Assembly: GCA_013289615.1 (NCBI GenBank) | Contig: JABCZO010000002.1 | Span: 101,309 to 165,308, forward strand | Direction of reading: 5' to 3' | DNA: 64,000 bases | From: Gammaproteobacteria bacterium | Lineage (GTDB): Bacteria; Pseudomonadota; Gammaproteobacteria; Steroidobacterales; Steroidobacteraceae | Shown here: positions 57,355-64,000 of the stretch, one piece after another | Numbering within the stretch: the stretch's first letter is position 1 | How the letters are laid out: every line of letters starts with the position of its first letter | Translations under genes and position numbers: made by a program | The notes under the pieces: generated by a model | Databases searched by the model: none | Told to the model about the DNA's origin: nothing | Seen by the model: the letters and a program-made list of their open reading frames with translations, nothing else

Positions 57355-58653
57355 ATGGGATTGCGGCAAAACGCATTGGTGCTGCTGCTGCTGACCGCGC
57401 TGGTCGCGATCGCCGGCGACTGGAGCGGGCAGCCGGATCTGGCTCGCTACTGGTGCCTGCCGGGCGGTATGTTGCTGCTCGGGCTGGCCTACGAGGCCTT
57501 CATGGTCAACCGCGCGGCCGCAAGGCTTGAGCTGGGTCTGCCACGGCGCTGGTTTCTAGGACGTGCGACCCCGGTGGTGTTTGCGATCACGCATCGGCTG
57601 CAACGCGTGCTGAGTGTTGAGCTGGCGCCCGCAGCGCCCCCCGAAGTAGCACTCGATCGCAGCGTAGCCCACGTGTCGGTGCCCGCGCTCGCCGCCGGAC
57701 GCTGGCATCTGATGGCCACCGCCCGTCGCCTCGGACGCTATCAATGGCCGGCATGCAGCACCCGCGTCGGCGGCGTGCTCGGGCTCGCCTGGTGGAACCG
57801 CCGGCTTGCCAGCGGCGGGCAGATGCAGGTGGTGCCGGATATCCTGCGCGACGCCGAGCGCGCCAGCGGCGAGCTGGCGCGCGGCGCCCAGCCTATGCTG
57901 CGCGCCGGTTCCGGCAGCGAGGTACTGCAGCTGCGTGAGTACCAGCCCGGGGATGCGCCGCGTGCGATCGACTGGAAGGCGAGCGCGCGGCTGCGGCGAC
58001 TGATCAGCCGCGATTTCTCCGAAGACCAGCACCTGGAGATCGTCGTGGCACTGGATGCGGGTCGGGCCAGTGGGCTGGCCGCCGCCGATACCGATCGGCT
58101 GGCGTTGTATGCCAACGTGGCAGCACGGCTGGCGCAGCGCGCGACGCTGCTCGATGATCGGGTGGGACTGCTGATCTATGCCGAGCGGCCGCTGGCGGCG
58201 CTCGCGCCTGGCCATGGTATCGCCGCACTGTCGAGGCTGCGCGCCTGCCTGGCCGAGGTTAGCGTGCAGCCGGGGGATTCCAACCCCGCGCTCGCGGCCA
58301 TCCGTATTCGCTCGCTGGTGCGTCAGCGTAGCCTGATCATCCTGCTCACCGATCTTGACGATGCGTCCTCGACCGGGCAATTGCGCAGCGCCGCGCGGTT
58401 GCTGTTGCCGAAACACCTGCCGTTCATTGCCGGGGTCGCCAGCGAGCGCGTTGCGGCCATGGCGCGCGCGCCGGCCCGCGACGAGCTGCAGGCGTATCGC
58501 TCGCTGGCCGCGCAGGAGTACTGCCATACGCTCTCGCGCAACGTCGCCTCGCTGCGCGCACTGGGCGCGGCGGCGGTATCGGCCGCGCCGCGCGAGCTCG
58601 ATCGGGCCGTGCTTTCCGCCTACCTGAGTTTTCGGCAGCGCCGCCGGGTGTGA
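57355..58653 (+). CDS. DUF58 domain-containing protein (VWA-like)
   Basis: 432 aa; SEVLQLREYQPGDAPRAIDWKASARLRRLISRDFSEDQHLEIVVALDAGRAS. Confidence 0.9.
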   Translation: MGLRQNALVLLLLTALVAIAGDWSGQPDLARYWCLPGGMLLLGLAYEAFMVNRAAARLELGLPRRWFLGRATPVVFAITHRLQRVLSVELAPAAPPEVALDRSVAHVSVPALAAGRWHLMATARRLGRYQWPACSTRVGGVLGLAWWNRRLASGGQMQVVPDILRDAERASGELARGAQPMLRAGSGSEVLQLREYQPGDAPRAIDWKASARLRRLISRDFSEDQHLEIVVALDAGRASGLAAADTDRLALYANVAARLAQRATLLDDRVGLLIYAERPLAALAPGHGIAALSRLRACLAEVSVQPGDSNPALAAIRIRSLVRQRSLIILLTDLDDASSTGQLRSAARLLLPKHLPFIAGVASERVAAMARAPARDELQAYRSLAAQEYCHTLSRNVASLRALGAAAVSAAPRELDRAVLSAYLSFRQRRRV

Positions 58654-58690
58654 GCGCGGGACTGGCGCTGCCGCGGGGGTACAATGCGCT

Positions 58691-60181
58691 ATGGAACCGT
58701 TGCGACACACCATCGGCAAACCGCAGCTGGAAAATGCAGCATCGCCGGGCGCGCCGCTATTGCTGTCGCCCGACACCACCGTGCGCTGCCCGGCGTGCAC
58801 GCATGAATTCAGCCTGGAGCAGGGCTTCGCCCGCAAGGCCCTCGAGCACCTCGAACAGCACAGCCGCGGTGCGCTGGCGGCGATGGAAAGCCAGGTCAAG
58901 CAGGAGGTGGAACGGCGCTCGGCCGCCACGGCGGCGCAGCGCCAGGACGCCGCGCAGCAGCAGATCGCGCAGCTCGAGCAGCTGATCAGCCAGCAGTCGG
59001 CATCGCACGCCCGGGCACTGGGCGAGGTGCGCTCGCTGGCGGAGCGGGACCTGGCGCCGCAGTTGCAGGCACTGCGTGCGGAGCTGTCGCAGCGCGACCA
59101 GCGGCTCAAGGCGTTCGGCGAACGCGAAGTGGCGCTCGCGGCCCGTGAGCGGCAGCTTGAACACAGCGTCGCCACAGCAGCCAGGCTCAGGGCGGATGAA
59201 CTGCTGGCGGCCGATCGCCAGGCCTATGAGCAGCGGCTGGCCGATCTGACCGGGCAGCTGGGCGCCTCGCAGCAGCTGGAACTGGAGCTGCGGCACGCGA
59301 AGTCGGCGCTCGAGGATCGCGCCGGGCAGCTCGAGCTGGAAGTTGCGCGCCGCGTTGACAAGGGGCGCTCGGAGCTCGAGGCCAGGATCCGCGTACAGGA
59401 GAAGGAGCGTTCCGACCTGGAAAAGGCGGAGCTGCAGAAGAAACTCGAGGACGTCAACGCCAAGCTGCTCGAAGCGCAGCAGAAGGGCAGCCAGGGCTCA
59501 CAGCAACTGCAGGGCGAAGTGCTGGAACTTGCGCTCGAGGAGCAGCTGCGCCAGGCGTTCCCGGTGGACACGTTCGAGGAAGTGCGCAAGGGCGCGCGTG
59601 GCGCCGACGTGGTACAGCGGGTGACCACCCGCACGCTGCAGGTGGCCGGCACCATTCTGTGGGAGGCGAAGCGCGCCCGGGAGTGGGGGCGCGACTGGCC
59701 CGCCAAGCTCAAGCAGGACATGCGTGCTGCGGGCGCCGACATCGGCATCCTGGTCACAATCACGTTGCCGGCGGCGCTGCCGGCGGCGCACCTGTTCGGC
59801 CTGCACGAGGATGTCTGGGTGAGCAGCTGGGGCGCGGCGATTCCGCTGGCTGTGGCGTTGCGCGAGCGCATTCTGGAAGTGCACAAGCAGCGCGCGATAT
59901 CGGCCGGCAAGGGCGAGAAGATGGAAGCGCTGTACGACTACCTGACCTCGCCGCAGTTCGCGCAGAAACTCAGGGCGGTCTACGGCACCTTCCGGGCGAT
60001 GCAGGAGGATCTGCAGAAGGAGCGCAACGCCGCCGAGCAGCGCCTGGCACGGCGCGAGAAGCAGATTGCTACCGGCATGAAGGAACTGCTCGGTTTTGCC
60101 GGCGATGTGCAGGGCCTGGCGCAGCAGGAACTGCCACAGCTGGAGATGGAGCCGGGGGCGGACAGCCCCAGCCCGCAATAG
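58691..60181 (+). CDS. DUF2130 domain-containing coiled-coil protein
   Basis: 496 aa; LEEQLRQAFPVDTFEEVRKGARGADVVQRV...GTILWEAKRAREWGRDWPAKLKQDMRAAGADIGILVT. Confidence 0.88.
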   Translation: MEPLRHTIGKPQLENAASPGAPLLLSPDTTVRCPACTHEFSLEQGFARKALEHLEQHSRGALAAMESQVKQEVERRSAATAAQRQDAAQQQIAQLEQLISQQSASHARALGEVRSLAERDLAPQLQALRAELSQRDQRLKAFGEREVALAARERQLEHSVATAARLRADELLAADRQAYEQRLADLTGQLGASQQLELELRHAKSALEDRAGQLELEVARRVDKGRSELEARIRVQEKERSDLEKAELQKKLEDVNAKLLEAQQKGSQGSQQLQGEVLELALEEQLRQAFPVDTFEEVRKGARGADVVQRVTTRTLQVAGTILWEAKRAREWGRDWPAKLKQDMRAAGADIGILVTITLPAALPAAHLFGLHEDVWVSSWGAAIPLAVALRERILEVHKQRAISAGKGEKMEALYDYLTSPQFAQKLRAVYGTFRAMQEDLQKERNAAEQRLARREKQIATGMKELLGFAGDVQGLAQQELPQLEMEPGADSPSPQ

Positions 60182-60182
60182 C

Positions 60183-61163
60183 TCAGCCCAGCTGCGGCCT
60201 GGAACGGCGCCTGAACAGCCGTCCGCTCAGGAACAGCAGCATCAACCCCCAGTAGCCAAAGCCGATGATCGCGCGCGTCGCCAGCGACAGCGTCGCACTC
60301 GGGGAGATGAAGCCTTCGATCAATCCGCAGCCGATCAGCAGCAGCGCGCAAGCCAACAGCACGCGCGCCACGCGGCTCGCCTCGCGCTGAAAGGACTCGC
60401 GCCGTGTCGGCGCGCTCGGCCGTATCAGCGATTCACCCAGGGCGGTACCGGCCGCGCCGGCAATGCACATCACCGACAACTCCACCGGGCCGTGCGCCAG
60501 CACGAATTTCAACAGCTCGCCGTCGATGCCGAACTGGTGCGTGAAGGCGAACATCGCACCGAGCATCAGACCGTTGATCGCGGTGATGTAGAAGGCGCCC
60601 AGACCGAAGAAGATGCCGGCACAGAACGCGAACAGGCTGACGACGATGTTGTTCGATAGTATGCGCACCGAGACGATCGAGGCCGGCGCGACGTTGAGCA
60701 TGCTCTCGGTCCACAGCCGCCCGTGCTCGACGCCGTCGATCATCTTGTCGCTCGCAACCAGCGTGATCAGGTCCGGATAGGTCGAGATCAGCCACCAGCC
60801 GGCGCCGGCGCTGGCAAACAGCAGCAGCGCCAGCCACAGGATGGTCGGTCGCAGCGACCCGACAATCGCCGGGATGTCATCGCGCAACAGCCGCAGCAGC
60901 GTCGAGGCGGTGTTGCGAGCCGAGCGGTCGATGCTCGCGTGCGCACCCACATACAGTGCCTCGAGCGCGGCGGTGGCGCGGCTGCCGGGCAACAGACGAC
61001 GCGCGGTGGCCAGATCGCGCGCCAGTGCGCGGTAGCGTTCGATGTAGCGTTGCGCCGCCTCGACGTCCAGCCGACGCGCGCCTGAGGGCGACTGTGCCAG
61101 CCATTCGCCCCATATGCCGGAGCGCGATTTCATCCAGGCGCTGGCCTCGGTGTCGGCGTTCAT
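60183..61163 (-). CDS. SpoIIM (stage II sporulation protein M)-family membrane protein
   Basis: 326 aa; SNNIVVSLFAFCAGIFFGLGAFYITAINGLMLGAMFAFTHQFGIDGELLKFVLAHGPVELSVMCIAGAAGTALGESLI. Confidence 0.85.
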   Translation of the reverse strand: MNADTEASAWMKSRSGIWGEWLAQSPSGARRLDVEAAQRYIERYRALARDLATARRLLPGSRATAALEALYVGAHASIDRSARNTASTLLRLLRDDIPAIVGSLRPTILWLALLLFASAGAGWWLISTYPDLITLVASDKMIDGVEHGRLWTESMLNVAPASIVSVRILSNNIVVSLFAFCAGIFFGLGAFYITAINGLMLGAMFAFTHQFGIDGELLKFVLAHGPVELSVMCIAGAAGTALGESLIRPSAPTRRESFQREASRVARVLLACALLLIGCGLIEGFISPSATLSLATRAIIGFGYWGLMLLFLSGRLFRRRSRPQLG

Positions 61164-61912
61164 GCGTGATCGGTGCGGCCGGTCTCGAGCCGCTGACGCA
61201 GGCGTTGCAACAGTTGGGCATCGCTCAGGGTAGCGAGCTGCGCGGCTGACGACGCGGTATCGGCGCGCGCCAGGATCGCTCGCGCCAGCTCATCGCGCTT
61301 GCCGGTGTCGAGCGATGCCCAGCGCTCGAGCAGATCGTGAATCAGTTCCACCAGCGCTGGCGGCAGGCCACTGTGCGCGACCATCGAGCCGAGCTGCGCG
61401 AGCGTCGTCGCGGCGGCGTCAGAGTCCACTACCAGCAGCGTTCCGGCTGCCAGATCCCCGATGCGTACCCGCTGTTCGGTGATGAAACAGCTCGCAAGCC
61501 CAACCACGTAGAAGAAGGGCAGTGAGTCCACCAGCCGGAAGATGTTACGGATCAGAAGCGCAGCCAGGCCGGGCGTGCCGCCGTTACGCGTCACCAGGCG
61601 CACTCCGGCCCTGCGCTTACCGGGGGTGCGACCGCGCATCAGCACTTCGAGCACCGGGTGATACAGCAGGTAGATGCCGATTGCCGGAACCAGCGCCACG
61701 ATGACCAGCAGCCTGGAAGTGGCAGCCGGCGGCGACAGCGCCACACCGATTATCCTGAGCACCAGCCAGGCGCCACAGAACCAGGCCAACGCCAGCAGCA
61801 GCCGAATATGCCAGTCGATCACGAAGGCGTAGCTGCGACTGCCGGCCCCGGCGATGTCGAGTGCAACATCGACGCCGGTCAATCCGGAGATCCGCAGTTG
61901 CTCGCGATCCAC
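61160..61912 (-). CDS. RDD family membrane protein
   Basis: 250 aa; LYHPVLEVLMRGRTPGKRRAGVRLVTRNGGTPGLAALLIRNIFRLVDSLPFFYVVGL. Confidence 0.9.
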   Translation of the reverse strand: MDREQLRISGLTGVDVALDIAGAGSRSYAFVIDWHIRLLLALAWFCGAWLVLRIIGVALSPPAATSRLLVIVALVPAIGIYLLYHPVLEVLMRGRTPGKRRAGVRLVTRNGGTPGLAALLIRNIFRLVDSLPFFYVVGLASCFITEQRVRIGDLAAGTLLVVDSDAAATTLAQLGSMVAHSGLPPALVELIHDLLERWASLDTGKRDELARAILARADTASSAAQLATLSDAQLLQRLRQRLETGRTDHA

Positions 61913-61936
61913 GCTGCTGTTTCTTGCGGGCGACCG

Positions 61937-62536
61937 CTATGGCTTCAGATTGTCGCGATGAAAACTTGCCAGCAGCTGGCCGCGGCCGATCACGTGGCCA
62001 TGCATGGCCTTGCGAAGATCGCGCTCGCTCGCCGCGCCCGGCAGCTCCGGCTTCGAGTCGAGCGCATACAGCGTGAACACGTATCGATGCGTCGTGGTCA
62101 CGGGAGGACAGGGCCCGGCATAGCCGATGGCATGGTTGCCGTTGTTTGCCTGGCGCGTGCCGTCCGGTAGTTGCTGCTGCGCCGGGATTGCCTCGGGCAG
62201 TTCGCGCGCTGTCGCTGGAAGCGCGTACAGCACCCAGTGCACGAACGGGTGATGCCGGATAAAACCAACCGGGGAGTCCGGGTCGGTCATGATCAGCGCA
62301 TAACTCTGCGTGCCGGTGGGCGGCGCGGTCCACGACAGTGCGGGCGAAATGCCATCGCCGTCACAGTTGTACTTTTTCGGGATGGTGCCGTCGGCGAGAC
62401 TGGAACTGCTCAGCGTAATGATCGCCGCGGAGCCCTGCTCATCGACAGAGGGCGTACAGGCAATCGGTGCCACGATCGCCAGCACGGCGACACCCAGCCG
62501 CTGCAATGCGCTCAAGAGACTGCGAGTGGTAAGCAC
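61937..62536 (-). CDS. YbhB/YbcL (PEBP-like) family protein
   Basis: 199 aa; IPKKYNCDGDGISPALSWTAPPTGTQSYALIMTDPDSPVGFIRHHPFVHWVLYALP. Confidence 0.92.
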   Translation of the reverse strand: MLTTRSLLSALQRLGVAVLAIVAPIACTPSVDEQGSAAIITLSSSSLADGTIPKKYNCDGDGISPALSWTAPPTGTQSYALIMTDPDSPVGFIRHHPFVHWVLYALPATARELPEAIPAQQQLPDGTRQANNGNHAIGYAGPCPPVTTTHRYVFTLYALDSKPELPGAASERDLRKAMHGHVIGRGQLLASFHRDNLKP

Positions 62537-62784
62537 GCTGCGATCATCTCAGATGAACCGGCGTTTGGGCAGCCACGCGTTGCAGAAGATGAGGGGACTC
62601 TCCGTACGCGCGTGTATCCGTCGACCCCATCGTCGGGCGTGGCTTATCAGTCGACTGTGAGATCGGCCGAGATGCTGCGCCCTGATGGGGTAGGGCGACC
62701 ACGTAATTCGGCGCTCGAGCAGAAACGTCGTACTCAGCGGCCACAGGGTTACTACGCAAATGACCACAGCCAATGACTCAATGC

Positions 62785-62856
62785 CCTAAAACGGTGATTT
62801 TAGGCGGCTCTTTATCGATTAAAGTTTGCGTATTCTATCGATATGTAATAGAATAC
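62785..62856. promoter_or_regulatory. Cluster of three inverted repeats upstream of the abiEi-like gene
   Basis: CCTAAAA-cggtga-TTTTAGG (62785-62804); CTTTA-tcgat-TAAAG (62810-62824); GTATTCTA-tcgatatgtaa-TAGAATAC (62830-62856). Confidence 0.8.
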
Positions 62857-62882
62857 ACGAATCTTTAATACATACACCAGGC

Positions 62883-63743
62883 ATGCCTAAACCTGCTTTT
62901 GACGCTGCGCCGGAGCATGGAGACTTGCGGTCCGATGAGGCCTTGAGCCGAATTCAGGCCCGTTCGCGCTATTACTTCAGGCTATCCGAATTCGCTAACT
63001 TGACCGGGCGCGCGCAGAGCACTGCCGCGGCCTATCTGGCAGTGAATCGACTGTCGAAACGAGGCCGGGTGGTTTCGGCAACTCGCCGCCCTGCCGGGTA
63101 CCTCATCGTGCCACCCGAGCACCAGAGCTTTGGCGCACCTCCCGTCACCTGGTGGATCGACGACTGTTTGCGGCCCATTGAGCCCCACTATTACGTGGCC
63201 TTACTCTCCGCAGCCAAGCATTGGGGTTCCGCTCACTACGCGCGGCAGGACGTTCAAGTCATGCTGTCCCGACCTCATCCACCGCTTTCCCCTGGGCGGC
63301 TCAAGGTGACATTCACCGCCAAAACGAATATTGAGGCTACCCCGATCATAGTTGTTAAGTCAGGCGTGGCGCCGTGGCGTGTCAGTTCGAGAGCCGCCAC
63401 GCTACTGGATTTGATACGGCATCAGTCGGACGTAGGGGGTATCGAGGCCATTGCCCGCATTGCTAAGGATTTCGCGGGCGACCTTACGCGCGAAGATCTA
63501 TTGGCATCGCTGGATGCGCTCGATCAAGCTCCAGCGGCCCAACGCTTAGGATACATCTTCGATCAATTGAAAATAACGACCTGTGCCAAGCACGTTGCGG
63601 CTTGGCTTGACGCTCGATCTGATTTCAAAACACCACAACCGTTGGAGCTCGGCACCACACTCTCGAAGCGCTTGGAATTAGATCTGCGCTGGAGAATTCG
63701 ATATGACCAGAACCGGTTGTCAATCCTCGAAGAGCTCAAATGA
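62883..63743 (+). CDS. abiEi: AbiEi-type antitoxin (type IV toxin-antitoxin)
   Basis: 286 aa; N-terminal wHTH-like YYFRLSEFANLTGRAQSTAAAYLAVNRLSKRGRVVSATRRPAGYLIVPPEH, then WWIDDCLRPIEPHYYVALLSAAKHWGSAHYARQDVQVM...ATLLDLIRH. Overlaps the next ATG (atga). Confidence 0.85.
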   Translation: MPKPAFDAAPEHGDLRSDEALSRIQARSRYYFRLSEFANLTGRAQSTAAAYLAVNRLSKRGRVVSATRRPAGYLIVPPEHQSFGAPPVTWWIDDCLRPIEPHYYVALLSAAKHWGSAHYARQDVQVMLSRPHPPLSPGRLKVTFTAKTNIEATPIIVVKSGVAPWRVSSRAATLLDLIRHQSDVGGIEAIARIAKDFAGDLTREDLLASLDALDQAPAAQRLGYIFDQLKITTCAKHVAAWLDARSDFKTPQPLELGTTLSKRLELDLRWRIRYDQNRLSILEELK

Positions 63744-63877
63744 TTTCGGCACAAGAAATCGCCGACTGGCGTGAAGTGGCGCCCTGGAATTCTGACGGCA
63801 TGGTCGAGCAGGACTTTCTCCTATGCAAGGCGGTGGCAGCGATCTTTGAGGACAAGTTTCTCGCCGGTCAAGTGTAA
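63740..63877 (+). pseudogene. abiEii: AbiEii-type nucleotidyltransferase toxin, N-terminal 45 codons only
   Basis: MISAQEIADWREVAPWNSDGMVEQDFLLCKAVAAIFEDKFLAGQV* starts at ATG 63740, overlapping abiEi. The stop falls inside GTAAGCG... Confidence 0.75.
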
Positions 63878-64000
63878 GCGTCATCCCAAGGCCGTCTGGT
63901 GTGCCGATCAAGAGCGCCGAAGGATAGTGTCCACCTATTTGGGAAGTGGACACTATGCCAGAGAAGGCTGCGGAGCTGGTTGAGGGGCTAATCCTTAAGC
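63874..64000 (+). mobile_element. Probable left end of a second, different IS66-family element (runs off the window)
   Basis: GTAAGCGTCATCCCAAGGCCG resembles the terminal repeat of the resident IS66 (GTAACCGTCCGCTCAGGGCCG). A TAGTGTCCAC/GTGGACACTA inverted repeat (63925-63955) and an ATG-initiated frame (MPEKAAELVEGLILK...) follow. Confidence 0.65.

Noticed and set aside
57556-59175. 539-aa minus-strand ORF opposite the DUF58 and DUF2130 genes
   Set aside because: Antisense to two convincing genes, with low-complexity Ser/Arg/Cys composition.

Overview
High-GC bacterial chromosome window, probably a gammaproteobacterium (taxon not proven). Four zones are visible. (A) About 1-24.5 kb is a mosaic, decaying surface-polysaccharide island. 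It holds a truncated asparagine synthetase, GT4/GT9/CgeB-like glycosyltransferases, methyltransferases, a GMC oxidoreductase, a Wzx-like flippase and two copies of a Wzy-like polymerase. It also has IS3 remnants, several pseudogenes and a complete IS66 element with terminal inverted repeats and a perfect 8-bp target duplication. (B) About 24.9-31.1 kb is an exopolysaccharide export/copolymerase operon (export protein, Wzc-like kinase, PHP phosphatase, O-antigen ligase-like protein). A small secreted Cys-Asp repeat protein with its own candidate promoter and terminator sits inside it. (C) About 31.3-62.5 kb is mostly housekeeping: gltB/gltD with a near-perfect hairpin between them, DUF1223, a DedA-rhodanese fusion, a ParB-like protein, a wHTH-ATPase-STAS-like regulator with four phased TTGACAA sites, a urease cluster with ureG detached, and a MoxR/DUF58/DUF4129/SpoIIM/RDD module. 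(D) At the right edge is an AbiEi/AbiEii type IV toxin-antitoxin locus. Its toxin gene is cut after 45 codons by what looks like the end of an IS66-family element. The best candidates for new biology are the one-polypeptide wHTH-ATPase-STAS regulator with its operator array, the Cys-Asp repeat protein, and the IS-interrupted AbiE system. All calls come from reading the sequence; no database search was run.
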